DNA of 64,000 nt, taken from assembly GCA_050084985.1 (NCBI GenBank), contig JBITNC010000001.1:115506001-115570000 (forward strand), in the 5' to 3' direction. Of this stretch, positions 1-12,004 are shown piece by piece. The position numbers were made by a program, and so were the translations under genes. This stretch comes from Nageia nagi. Taxonomy: Eukaryota > Pinophyta. The notes under the pieces are model-generated. The model ran no database searches. It saw only the letters and a program-made list of their open reading frames with translations, and was not told the DNA's origin. Within the stretch, counting starts at the first letter, position 1. Every line of letters begins with the position of its first letter.

Positions 1-95
1 ATATTCATTTGTTAAACATTATTTTTAAAATAATATTTGCATTTGTATTGTATCTCTTAATATTATAATTCAATAATCACGTGATGATGGATGCC

Positions 96-250
96 ACTAG
101 CTTTGATATAACTTATATATCAAAAAACACCGAGAGATATCATTTCGAGGCGCCTATCTCATTTCTTGGTATTGCTATATCCAAGATAGGCGCCTCTAAA
201 TGATATCTCTCAGCGTTTTTTGATATATAAGGGGTTATATCAAAGCTAGT
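96..250. repeat. Foldback (hairpin) element, MITE-like
   Basis: Two arms of about 65 bp (96-159 and 184-250) are near-perfect reverse complements around a loop of about 24 nt; only a few mismatches and a 3-nt length difference separate them. The termini read ACTAGCTTTGATATAAC and its complement, and the inner stem contains GGCGCCTATCT paired with AGATAGGCGCC. No convincing target-site duplication is visible, so the superfamily is not assigned. It interrupts or truncates a gypsy integrase remnant that starts at its right edge. A transcript would fold into one long stem, so a small-RNA precursor is possible. Confidence 0.8.
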
Positions 251-1010
251 TATTAACACCATGAAAGGAATAACTAAGTTGTAAAAGTGCAGATATTTGG
301 ACATCTTAGCCATTATCACCATTATAAGATAATTCCCATAGCATTTGGAGAGGCCCTCAATGAAATACATGAAACTATTAGCCCAAGTTTATTTTTGTAT
401 AGGCAAAAGATGAAGAAGGGTAGTAATTCCAACAATCTCACTTTTTTTTACATACATCACATTGAATAATAAATTTTTTGATATCTTATTTCATTCTAGT
501 CCAATAGAAGAAGAAGCTTACTCATTTGTAATCTTCAAAAAAATAGCATATGGTAGTCAAAGTAACATACAATAACTCTTAAATTATTATCTCATAGTAT
601 GAATAATTGGTAGATAGTACCTTGATATCCTTGAAATGTAGAATCCCATCATACAAAGAAAAATAGGGTTCACTAGCAGGGTCAATCTAGAGTTGGTGAA
701 TCAACAATTGAATATAGTTTTTATGGATTCATTCTTGTTTAAATTGATCAAGCCATCAAGGAACTAAATATGAAATTGATAGAAGTACCACAATAGCCTT
801 AAAATTTCAATAAATAAAATCAACAACCACATTTTCTCTATCCTTTCGATACATGACATCATAATCATACCCTACAAAATTTTTAACCTACTTTTATTAT
901 TTGAGAGTTGATATTATTTTTTGAGAAATTATTTCTAAATATGATGATCCATTCAAATAATAAAGTGTTGAATAATGAGATATGGTTTTCATCATTGAGA
1001 AATGTGAATA
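251..1010 (-). pseudogene. Ty3/gypsy pol remnant (RNase H end to integrase)
   Basis: Read on the minus strand, about 910-840 encodes FVGYDYDVMYRKDRENVVVD, matching the gypsy RNase H/connection signature LLGYDYEIxYKxGKENVVAD. Sequence like VPxWLDQFKQE and YDGILHFKD follows, then an integrase zinc-finger end (DIKKFIIQCDVCKKK) near 450-510, then the integrase core start (MYFIEGLSKCYG, KMSKYLHF) at 250-370. Several stops and frameshifts separate the pieces. The Asp of the usual MDFIxGLP motif is Tyr and the usual VVVDRLSKY stretch is altered, so the enzyme would be inactive. The reading is cut off by the foldback element at 250. Upstream RT sequence beyond 1,010 was not recognised. Confidence 0.7.
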
Positions 1011-3039
1011 ATAACTAATATTTATTTCTCATAGGTGGATTTAGCCAAATTTTTACTTAAGAAGACCTTGTTATTGAAAGCCAATATGACTATCATATTT
1101 TATCAATATTTTTCACAACATTATATGCTTGAGGAAATGTAGCTCTCCAAGTAAGGAAATGGATTTAAAGTTTTGAAACAAAAGCTTTAATGTAATATAT
1201 TAGACCTTGAAAAACCGTAGGTCATAGCTCTTGAAATCTACCATGATCTCTTGAGGATGTCTCATAAAGCTCATCAACTAGTCAAAAAGAGAGAAATCAT
1301 ATCCTTCTTATACAAAATTCTTGATAAACCCTTTCACAATATCATCCAATGAGTTAATAGAGATTACTAGCAAGGATCTATACCATTCAACTACTTTTTA
1401 CCTAAATATAAGGATAAGTAGCCTCATCATTATTTAATGTTTTATTATATTAAAATTTGTACCCAAGAAATCAATACCTTAGCAATGTTCCTAGGTTTGT
1501 TTCTTAGTATCATCATGAGTAAGTAGAACTTTGATAACTTTAAATGGTACATATCATGTATTGGTAGGAAAAGCTAATAGATTGGCATTATTCTATACTG
1601 GAAAAGTATTTTTAGTAGTCATGGGTTGAGTAGAGATTCTCATAAGAAAAACTTAAAGAGTAAGAGCCTAAAGAGGAATACGTCCAAGTGAAATAGAATA
1701 ATCTACACCTAGATCTTCTAATTATAATTAGGAGTTCAAAGAATTTAATGTACTCATGGGTATTTCTAGCATCACTTCTAGTAAGTCTATAAGATGGTGG
1801 TGGTATGGTTCAATATTCAATCAATTACAAGAATTGATCATTTTATTAATGAAAAAATAGTCATTAATAAGATCCAACACCATAAGAAAGTAATCTAACC
1901 AAAAATAACTAACAATAATTAGTTATTGTGGTAGTAAGACAACACATAGAAATGGTCTATGGGTTCACATCCCACCAAGAATTCCAAAACATAATTCTTG
2001 ATTCAAATTATACTCCCAAAGGATTTATCATTCACAAGTATCAATTTGAGTAATAATTTCTTGCATTAAAAGAGTGGTGGGATTGATGTGATCTCATTGA
2101 GTTATCTCTATCCAATCTCAAGTTAAAGATACAATCATATATAATTAAGAATAAAAGAAAACTAGAAATTTATAAGTGATAAAATAAAAATAGATAAAGA
2201 GTGTGAGATACCAAAGAAAATTAAGACAAATAATAAGAACCTAAACTACAATCGAACTAAGTATTGAAATATAGATAAAAACCTTATTCATACTTAGGAT
2301 CAATTTAATCATTAATAAGATAGTATTTTATATTATTATAAATAGAAATATTAGTACTACAACACTACAATTATCCTTTTTTAGAATCTACTAGTTTCAT
2401 TTAATACATGTTGACTTTCATTTATTAGTTCTTTAAATAAGATATGGTGTGTCATGCTTATCTAGTATCTACTTCCAATTTTATGCATACTCTAAGATTT
2501 TTTATCATTTTTTTACAATTTTGAAGATCTATGGTACCTTTATGATAATCCTCCATAATTTTAGCTGAACAAAAGATCATTTATTATTATTTCAACAATC
2601 ATACTTCAACTTGCATAAGTTGTAGCTATCTAGGAATCAAAACTCTTCACTTGTTTATGTGCATAATGCATTTAGATATGATTATACTACTTGGAAGGAT
2701 GTCATATAGGTGTTGATACATAGGAATAAGTTCTAGATGCCATATGATAGCTTATCATAGAGTATTATGGTTAAGTCATTTTTGATGCATATGATGGTTG
2801 CTTACTCTATCTTTGTATCATGCTTTTGTTAGCTAAATATTAGCTTCATCCTACAAAACTATCAATCTTTGGTAAGACAATGATAATTAATTTTATCTTT
2901 TACCTATGATTTTTTTAGCTAAATCAAGACATAATCTTGGAAAAATATTCATTCTCACAATGAAGAATAGATCTTGTATAGCCTTCAAGGGATGAAATAT
3001 TATTGGTGAGTTAAGATATAAAAATTTACTTTACTAGGT
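1011..3039. other. AT-rich stretch without recognisable gene
   Basis: No long open frame, RNA gene or clear repeat was found. By position it could be further decayed gypsy pol sequence continuing from 251-1,010 on the minus strand, but no RT motif could be read. Confidence 0.4.
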
Positions 3040-3312
3040 TTGGTTATGGCCTTTTCGAATCTATACTTAAACTTTTTTTATTTTACATCTAATTATTATG
3101 AAAAAATATTGAAAAGGTCGAGAAAAGGGTTTATTATAGAGAAGGATACTTTGCATGAAAAAGGTCTAAGAGAGGATAATATTGTGGATTGGAGAAAATT
3201 GTACATAGTTTTAGGTTGTTATATTGCTCCATTAAAATTAGGATTATATGAAAAGTTTTACAAAACAAAAGATGTTTGTGATTATAATACTTATAGAAAT
3301 AAATTATGCTAG
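3040..3312 (+). pseudogene. Short conserved C-terminal-like reading frame, copy 1
   Basis: An open frame of 90 codons ends in GLYEKFYKTKDVCDYNTYRNKLC followed directly by a stop (key residues: YE-F, NTYRN-LC). The last 35 residues resemble the ends of two other frames in this window (32,660-32,787 and 47,890-48,009), which read like LEFYEMF...YGCNTYRNSLC. The amino-acid pattern is kept despite strong nucleotide divergence, which suggests descent from a coding exon. The family is not recognised. Start choice is uncertain because only the C-terminal part is conserved. An AT dinucleotide tract follows at 3,485, as also happens downstream of the other two copies. Confidence 0.45.
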
Positions 3313-3483
3313 AAAGCAATATTAATGTTTAATAAACTACCTAATTTTTAAACTTGTCTCACTATCTGAATATTTGATATCAATACAGTTTGTTAAAATG
3401 AATAAAAAATATTCAAATAAGTATTAATTTTACTTAAAAAGATAAAATAATTTTATACATATAGTAAAATTACACACACACAG

Positions 3484-3484
<1 letters not shown>

Positions 3485-3519
<35 letters not shown>
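3485..3519. repeat. (AT)n microsatellite
   Basis: Uninterrupted alternating TA of about 35 bp. Confidence 0.95.
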
Positions 3520-3522
<3 letters not shown>

Positions 3523-3805
3523 AAGTAAGGTGGTAGCAACATGGGACATCATGTTCTTAGTTAATTTTGTAGAATTTCAATGGATCAAAATATGAAGGAT
3601 TGTTGATAAAGAGAAACCATGGATGGTGGAGATTGCCAAACACTCAAAGCATAACATTTTAGCTACAAATATTTAGGATGGCACACTTGTATTTTGAGTT
3701 GCATTTTCCATATGAAAAGAGATATGACTAGATAAAAGTACACTAAGAAAATACAAATAAGTTCAAAGAGGACCTCATACTTTGGAATATGGTGTGCAAT
3801 GGGAG
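3520..3805. other. Left flank of the LTR element: unidentified retroelement-like remnant
   Basis: Degenerate sequence that would join directly to 15,379 onward before the LTR retrotransposon inserted. No family assigned. Confidence 0.4.
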
Positions 3806-3810
3806 AATCA

Positions 3811-4285
3811 TGTAGGAACTAATATTAACAATATAATTCCTAAACTACCAAGATCACATGAAAGCTCACAATTACATCTAATAATACACAAAGCAATCTC
3901 ACAACACAAGATATAAAGTGGTTCCTCCAACTAGGAGTACATCCACTAACTAGATCTTTAGTTCTCTCACAAATACAAGTCTCTTACAATTCTCCTAATC
4001 TTAACTCCTATACTTCTATCCTATAGCATATCCTTAATTCTTAAATTTGTGTTTTATTACAAAGGGGAAACCTTATATTTATAGGCCAAAATCCCTCCTT
4101 GGATGACCTAAGCATGAGATGCACACCTTTGACCCTAAGCATGCTCATGACTTAGAGTGTAGGACAAGTTACATTATTATATTCATTAAAATACTTAAGG
4201 TATCAAATAATACCTCTAAGTATTAGTGAATTTACATAGAAGATTTAATACATCTATTTACAATAAAGCATTATACATTCCAACA
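3811..4285 (-). repeat. 3' LTR of element 1
   Basis: 475-bp LTR, TG...CA ends, next to a polypurine tract on its right side. It contains the promoter-like TATTTATA run also present in the other LTR. Confidence 0.92.
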
Positions 4286-5159
4286 CTCCCCCTTAATGCA
4301 ATATTGGGATAGAGTGTATAAGAGAAAGTAAGAGAGTTCTCCTCCAAATAGATACAATAGAAATGAGAAATTTTACATATTTTTAAAGTAAGAAAGATCT
4401 ATTTTGAGACTCATTACTTTACCAATTACAATTATTAACCACAACTAGTTTCAATGTTCATGAAGTAGTCATCCAACTAGAAGTCTGAAGAGTCTTTAAG
4501 AGCTTGCATACTTGAGGTAACAACCTACAATCTCAAAGAAACCTACAAGTCATAAGCAGCTCAGATAACAAGATCAATTAGATGCATCATATTTATATCA
4601 ACAAGGATAGATGAATGACACTATCCATACACTGATCATAATAAATTATCATAAATGCACAACAACAAGGATGACATAAATCATCAAGTATGATATCTAA
4701 GAATATCACTTGTGCATATATCAAGACATGTGCACTATAACATGTGCACTGGGGTATTTATTTTATATGAGGAGTGTCATCATAACAATACAACCAACTA
4801 ACAAATTTATCCCCTTTTATGACAACTTCATCAAACAAATATAGATAGATCATGCCATGAAGAAATGCTAATGGGACCAACAAGGACACCAATCATTATA
4901 GGAAAACCAAAGATCATAAGGCATAAAATTCCATCTTAAGTATCACATGAAGATGCATAGAGCCACAAGGTGTCAAACACTTGACTTGACCAAGAGTAAG
5001 CCAAGGAGAAGTCTAGCTTAACCATGCTACTAGTTAAGAGGGAAAGGATGAAATCAGTAGCATGAATCAAGCGACATGATTTAGATTTCATCAACCATAT
5101 GTAAAGAATCCATCATCATGGAAGTAGCTTCCATCATCATGGAAGAAATAAAAATGTGG

Positions 5160-5390
5160 CCACGAGTGCACTATAAGCGATCACGGAGATGCCAAGCCAA
5201 TGTTTATAGTCACTAATAAAGACTTGGATTTAAATTGCATTATAAGTCATCATAAAAATGCCAAGCTAATACTTATAGTCAATAAAAAACATATGTGGAT
5301 TTTATGGTGTACTATAAGTCATCACAGAATATGCCAAGCCAATACTTACAGTCACCTACTATATATAGAACATGTGTTGATTATCATTAG
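5160..5390. repeat. Tandem repeat, about 80-bp unit, 3 copies
   Basis: Units share CTATAAG-xx-ATCA, ATGCCAAGC-AAT and ATA-GTCA blocks. Located near the 3' end of element 1's interior. Confidence 0.7.
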
Positions 5391-5395
5391 AAAAT

Positions 5396-5820
5396 AGAGC
5401 ATGCACATAAGAGTTCCTCACATATGGATAACTAAATAGTGCCAAAAGACACATAAGAGTTATTCACATATGGATAACTGAATAGGGAAAAATTGAACAC
5501 AAATAGAGTATGCACATAAGAGTTCCTCTCATATGGATAACTGAACAGTGCCAAAAGACACATAAGAGTTCCTCACATATGGATAATTGAATAGTACAAA
5601 AGTGATCACAAATAGAGTATGCACATAAGAGTTTCTCTCATATAGGTAACTAAACATTGCCAAAAGAAACATAAGATTTTCTCACATATGGATAATTGAA
5701 TAGTGCAAAATTGATCACAAATAGAGTATGCACATAAGAGTTCCTCATATATGGATAACTAAATAGTGCCAAAATACACATAAGAGTTTCTCACATATGG
5801 ATAACTAAACAATGCAAAAT
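5396..5820. repeat. Tandem repeat, about 118-bp unit built of two half-units
   Basis: CACATAAGAGTTCCTC and ATATGGATAACTGAATAG recur about eight times, alternating in two variants: one followed by GCCAAAAGACA, the other by TGATCACAAATAGAG. The result is a dimeric array inside element 1. Confidence 0.8.
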
Positions 5821-6160
5821 TGGCCAATTTGTACACCAAGTTCCTCATGCAGAGTGAACTTACCATGAAGGTGTACAACAAAATCAATTCTATTTGTACA
5901 AGAAGTTCCTCACACAGAGTGAACTTACCATGAAGGTATACAACAAATCAACTCTATTTGTATAATAAGTTCCTCACACAGAGTGAACTTACCATGAAGG
6001 TGTACAACAAAATCAATTCTATTTGTACAAGAAGTTCCTCACACAGAGTGAACTTACCATGAAGGTATACAACAAATCAACTCTATTTGTATAATAAGTT
6101 CCTCACACAGAGTGAACTTACCATGAAGGTATACAACAAAATCAACATGATATAGCACAA
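5821..6160. repeat. Tandem repeat, 64/65-bp monomers in a 129-bp dimer
   Basis: GTTCCTCA starts at 5,840, 5,905, 5,969, 6,034 and 6,098, so monomers alternate between 65 and 64 bp. Alternate monomers share private variants (TTGTACAAGAAG versus TTGTATAATAAG; AAATCAATT versus AATCAACT). A further related unit lies near 6,240. Confidence 0.88.
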
Positions 6161-6624
6161 AGCCATCAACAAAAGATGCATGTAACAATGCCATCAATAA
6201 ATGAGACTTGGATTTAGAGAGTGGCCAAGTTGTACAACAAGTTCCTCATGCAAAGAGAACTTACCATGAAGGTGTACAACACTATATAGCATAAACCCAA
6301 TAAAAGATGCATGGAACAATGCCATTAATAAAAAGGAATTGGATTTAATAATATAATATAATCCATCCAAAAAGAGATCCACCTTCCCAACATGGAAGTA
6401 ACAACAAAATGTTGATGAATAGAGCTGCAATTATTTCATCAAAAGCTTGCTTGGTTTTGAACAAGTTTGCATATGTATTACAATAGCCAATAAAGAATTC
6501 AGTCAATACTCCCCTTGGAGGGATATGTCATCAACCCTTCTTCAGAATGAGGCTTAGTGAATAGTGGACACATGATTTTGGTGTAGGAATGTCCATTTCA
6601 TATTAAAGCAGTTGATTGCTAAGA

Positions 6625-7142
6625 TTATGGGTCAACTGTAGTAGGACCCATAGAAGGTTGAGATGCTATGTCCTCTAGAATGTGAATACCAAAGTGTTGA
6701 AGGATATCCTTATACTAGAAGGCCCTTTGCTTCCACTTTTCCTTTAATTATCGCATGCCATAGTAGCTATAGTTTGCATTACCCTTAAGGTGCATCTCAA
6801 CCTCTTTGGCATGTAATTGCCATGTATTTTTCTCAGCTAGTAGTTTATTGTGCTCAACCAAGAGTTCATGGTACTACTATATACATATAGCATTCTTTTG
6901 TTGTAGCATATTATAATGTTGGCCCATTCTTTCCATATCAACTTTTATGGCAACTAGTTTGTGGCAAAGGTAGGCATTCTCTAAGTTTTCCCATATGTTT
7001 GTTTCTATATTAGAACTTAGGAAGGAACTTCCCATGTGTGCAACAAAATTCTCTATGGGCATCATGATGATCAATCTATCATTCATGAATAAACTACCCA
7101 ATTTAATGAGAAAAATAGCATAAGAAAAAAAGGCACCATGAT
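6625..7142 (-). pseudogene. Coiled-coil-like ORF inside element 1, interrupted by stops
   Basis: One minus-strand frame reads for about 170 codons with only four internal stops. It contains MGSLFMNDR, then HKLVAIKVDMERMGQHYNML, then ELLVEHNKLLAEKNTW and EVEMHLKGN, and ends near IASQPSMGPTTVDP before a stop at 6,625-6,627. Leu/Ile/Met spacing and Lys/Glu richness suggest a coiled coil. It sits between the tandem arrays and the middle of the retrotransposon, on the element's own coding strand. No gag, pol or envelope motif can be seen, and no family is recognised. It may be an accessory ORF or a captured gene fragment, now dead. Confidence 0.5.
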
Positions 7143-9740
7143 GACTTAGTCATTACATGGTTTAGTGGTACTATCATTATTGCTGTCTTGACATGACATG
7201 ATGCATATGACTTCACTCAATTAAATGAGTGGTAGGTGAGATATTAATCTTCACAAATCTTTTTCTCTAGCTATCATCATTATTATAGTTTGAATATGTC
7301 AAGTCATATATGTTATAAATAGTCATAAATTAGCCTCGCTTGTCATTTGATGCTTTTTATTTATGATTTAAGATATTATCCATCATGGATATGTATCAAT
7401 TTCATGCCCTACCAAGTAATATTTAGGACAACATAGTGCATCACAGTGTTCATGCAACTTTAGAAAATCATTCTTTGATCGCATCTAAGGTGTTATTGCA
7501 ACAATAACTAGTATTTCTACAATTGTACCTAGTTGATCATTATGGGATTTGCATGATTCTTCAACTCAATCATGAGGATCATGTCCATCGATTATTTCAT
7601 TTGCTTAGTAGGCCTGATTGGTCATGGCATATAATGGTTTATACTCCATTCAATATCTATCTATTACAATTTGTATGTTATATTGGACCGTCATGCTTAC
7701 ATCCATAGAAGTATTTCAAACCACTCACTATTGCATGGGCAATCTGTCATCATGGGCTTCAATGGTCATCTATGTACTCTTTTTGTATTGCTTGGTGAGG
7801 TGAACATCATATTTTATGCCATCAATTTTCATTTGCTTATTACTTTCCACCTCTTTCACATCAATATCTATTAACATTGAACACAACTAACTTTAGCATA
7901 TCTAAAGATTATGCTAGTTCTTTGAATTCTGGTGACCATGTACTACACTAGCATTAATTAAGCTATAAGTGCCTCCCATTGGGCTTGTTAGTGTAAATAT
8001 TTTCCAACATTTTAATGAAGTAAATGATAAGGTCACATTATGCTTGTACTTGACCATTTTGATGTTTCCATTGATGATTGATGATCTAGTTAGTTTGGAA
8101 TTCTATAAATTCATTATATTCTAGTTGATCATCATCATTTTTACTTATGTAAGAAACCTTTAGAGAGAGCTAACTCACTTTGTTAGTCATCATGGACATG
8201 ACCACTTTCCAAGGTCTACATGCAGATCTTTCCCAAGATGTGCTTTATCAATGTATTCAAGGTCGAGTCTTATAGCATGCCTACACTATGTTGCAGACTA
8301 CGATGCACCAAAACTTGGTTCGCATACAAAGAGATCGAAGTCTTTGTTGATGGGCCATATGATTTATCCATCACTTGGAGGATGTTGAGTAGTTGCACCT
8401 CATACTTACACTTATTTTTCATATAAAATAGACATGGAAGATTGTTCTATATTATTCATGGACACCCTTTATCTTTCATTTTTTGCACTTTGTAGGTTCT
8501 TCAAGGCTCCATCCTCATGAGGATATCACCCTTATACTATTGCACTTATAGTATGGCAATGAGATATTCATTGGGAGTCCATGTTTGTGTCACAACTAAC
8601 ATGAGAAAAAGATTAATGGGTCTACTATCCATTTTTCGATATCAGGTGTTGGTTTGCCCTGATTACTCATGATGTGTTATTCTCTATTATTAACCTAGTT
8701 TCTCTCTTTATTATTCTTAGCTTGGCTATCCACTCGATCATGTGAGTGGAACTTTTTAGAAAAAATAAATCATTTATTTGATAAAGTTCCAAGTTTCTCA
8801 AAATAAGCTGCAAATACAATAATGTAATTTTAACAACATTATAAATAATGATGCCCATAAAACATAATAATGCTAGTAAATAAGGATGAACAAATGCTTA
8901 TGCTTGTAGAACAAATCACCATAGCATGGTATAAAAATGAACACCATTGAATATAGAGTGACATTGTTGAGGCTTGTTGTCTTGTCTAAAATTAGGTCTT
9001 CACTTGAATGCCCACATAACAGGAGTCTAAGTCCTACGAATCCTCAACCAGTTCCCCTTGGGAGCAATATAATCTCATAAGGGGAGTAGGAGCTATTTTC
9101 CAAGTTTTAACATTTATTGGATCGACCAAATTATTAATCTTGATTAGGTTTCAAGTTGTCCTCATAGGTTATCAAGATAATTCTTGCATAGATGGGTAGA
9201 TATGTGGTATCACTACACACATACCTATCCACCTATTGGAGTTAAATCCAGACCGACAAAGAACTTAGGGGAAATTAAATAGTATGAACTTTTCACTACT
9301 TGGATTGTAAGACTTAAAGGCTCTAGTTCATCTATCCTCACCTCGTGGCTCCCCAAATAAGTCATGTTATGAAAAGAACATGCAAATGTGTTCATTTTAG
9401 GGGGTTGCTCATATCAATGTTTGCATTTTTGTTGCATAAGCAAGTAAATAAAAAATATGAAACATGAAATAAAAGTTAAGTGTCCAATGGACTTTGTTCG
9501 CAACCCCTAAAGGACATCGTTACATCATTTCTTATTTTGCATAAAGTCCATTAATTTTGCAATAAGGGCATTCATCAATCCCATAATTGATAAGCATGCA
9601 TCATTAAATTAAATAAGTATGCATTAAAAAATTAAGCATGTATTGTTACTTCATAAGAACTAAAATTGAAGAGGCATTACTAAGCATTTTGAATTCATAA
9701 GCATGCATTGGTGATTTAAAAGGATTGAGGTTAAAGTTTA
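7143..9740. other. Interior of element 1 without recognisable gene
   Basis: AT-rich; only short open stretches on either strand (for example 8,220-8,426 plus). None shows a retroelement motif. Confidence 0.5.
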
Positions 9741-9746
9741 AGTCCA

Positions 9747-9924
9747 TAAAAAATAATCACCTAACTTTTAAGTAAAATACATGTTAGGAGGATCTAAACA
9801 TTTAAATAAAATATTCCTCCTTAATGCATTAATGAATAAAAATAATCACCTAACTTTTAAGTAAAATACTTGTTAGGAGGATCTAAACATTTAAATAAAA
9901 TATTCCTCCTTAATGCATTAATCA
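9747..9924. repeat. Tandem duplication, 89-bp unit x2
   Basis: The block with AATAATCACCTAACTTTTAAG, TGTTAGGAGGATC and ATTCCTCCTTAATGC occurs twice with a period of 89 bp and about two differences. Confidence 0.93.
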
Positions 9925-10929
9925 ATAAAATACTCCCCTTAAGGCATTAAGGAAAATACTCCCCCATAAAAATAAGATCCCCCTTTTGACTTAGAAAATG
10001 AGATCCTTGAAAAAGGTGAAAAATAAAAGGTAAGGTGGTGGTAGGTAACTATTGAACAATAAAAGGATTAGTGGCAGGCAAGATGGAAAAAGAGGATAGA
10101 AGGTAGGTGGTTATGGACAGACCCAAAAAATGGAGTGATGGGGTAACTATTTCCATGATCCAACCAATAGGTCAAATAATTACGGCACGATGCAAACCAA
10201 AAAAGGTAGATAGAATGAGTAAGAGAGTCCACCTTGACCATGCATACTGCTACTAGCTACTACCTAGGCAATGCATTAAGGTTAGGATGGATGATGCCAG
10301 TGTGAGGAGGTAGTTAGTCAAACAATGCATGGTCAAGATTAACAAATCTAGTTTATGCATATTTGAATATCAAGATACCTAAGAAACTATGGTTGCATTA
10401 TGCACCTTATCAAACAACAAGCGAGACTAGGTTAGGTGTCCACATTTGGCATACAGGGAAAGTAGGACATTCACAACCATAAGAGGTGACTGATAGCTAT
10501 GTGTAAAGGGTAGAAACTAGTGGAAAATTACCTTAGTGGATGTAGGCATGGAGGACATGGGGATGATATATGTAGGGACATGGAAGATCCATCCGAGGTA
10601 AGGATAGTGGGGAGGTAGCACTTTAGTGGGCTCTGTTCCCCTATGTTTAGTACCCTCATGATATCAACATGAACTGAATATGTTCCTTGCATCTATGTTG
10701 AAGATTTGGGTAGGTAGGATTATGAAAGCAAAAAGAAAGAGCATGACATATGTAACAAGTCATCACTTGGATGCGAAATAATGATGTAGTGAATCAATTA
10801 TTTATTTGAGTTAAAAGTGGAGCAAAAGATGTAGCAAAAAAAATTATTTCAATGCATACTATTAAAGTTTTGAAAGGGTTTCAGTTTCAATACCTTCACA
10901 AAGGTTTCTATTTAAACACTTTTAGGAAG
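9925..10929. other. Interior of element 1 without recognisable gene
   Basis: Moderately purine-rich plus strand; nothing recognised. Confidence 0.45.
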
Positions 10930-11565
10930 TGGTATGAAAAGCATTTTCTTTACGATATTGCAGTGAAATGCACCTAGTCAAATATAATAGTAATAGGTGA
11001 CAAAAAACATAGGTGGGCAAGGATGTGATTTAATTGGTGTGACAAGGTTGTGACATTCATAACAAAAGTTTTTTGCTTTTCACAAAATGAATGGCATATA
11101 ACTTTGTAGGAAACTTAAGTAAACAAAGTTACTCATTTTGTAAATAAAATACTCATAAAAAAAATACCCCTCCTTTATAAGAATCTAAGAATAAACCAAT
11201 TGAGAACTATAGAATATTTGGCAACTACTGTATGTAGGCTCCATTAAAGGATTTGATCAAAGTATGAGAAAAAAAACAATTAAAAAACTATCTTCAAATC
11301 AAAGAAAACTTTATAATAGAATCATCAACTAAAGTCCTAAGAATGATTCTACCTTAAAGTTGATGCCCACAATCTTAGTGAAAAACCAAGGTCACTAAAG
11401 ATAAGCAGAATGTACTTAATTCAAAAATCGAAAGATAGAGATGATGAACGATTAATTGAGGTATTAACTCAAACCAAAGTGAGTTTGGAATCAAAAAGCT
11501 TCCCCAAAAAGGATATGAAAGAGTCCGATGCCCCTGATAAATTTCTAGGAACTTATTAATAATAA
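10930..11565 (-). repeat. Diverged direct repeat, left copy (partner 13,885-14,905)
   Basis: Shares, in the same order as the partner, TTGCAGTGAA-TGCACC, GTTATTTAATTGGTGT-like, ACTTTGTAGGAA, AATAAACCA-TTGAGAACT, AAGGATTTG-ATCAAA, GATTCTACCTTAAAGTT, AAAGATAAGCA and AAGGATATGAA. A decayed primer-site-like CCTGATAAATTTCTAGGAAC lies at its right end. Interpretation is open: it could be an LTR plus leader of a nested or ancestral related element, or an old internal duplication. Confidence 0.6.
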
Positions 11566-12004
11566 ATTTGTAAATACAAGCCTCCCTTAAATATCAGTTA
11601 ATAAAATACTACAACAATTGCATCAAAAACTATTCGAAGTCTGCTCCACAATGCAAAAAACGGCACTCAAAATGAAGTCCGTTTGCAAAAGTTATGGAAT
11701 TAATTTGTTTTGGAGCAAAAATTAAATTTTTAATGCCCAAAACATTAGAAAAATTTAATTAAATTAAAAATAGTGAATTTAATTAAATTTTAAATGGCAG
11801 AACTTCAAAACGTGATTATCAGTTGATGAGGAAGGCAAAATGGGTCATGCAGCTACTCAAAATGTCTGGAATGGAATGAGGAATCCAGATGTGCTGATAG
11901 AATGATGATTGGACCTCAGATGCACCGGTTATGGCCCAAAAACCATCAAAAATAAAAATTGCCAAAATTAAACGCCAAAAAATGATAAATAGGTAGTCCA
12001 ATCA

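Noticed and set aside
5396-6160. CRISPR-like array of repeats and spacers
   Set aside because: Plant genomic context, no unique equal-length spacers; units are head-to-tail tandem repeats inside a retrotransposon.
8220-8426. 68-codon plus-strand frame in element 1
   Set aside because: Opposite to element orientation and without any motif; length is within chance expectation.
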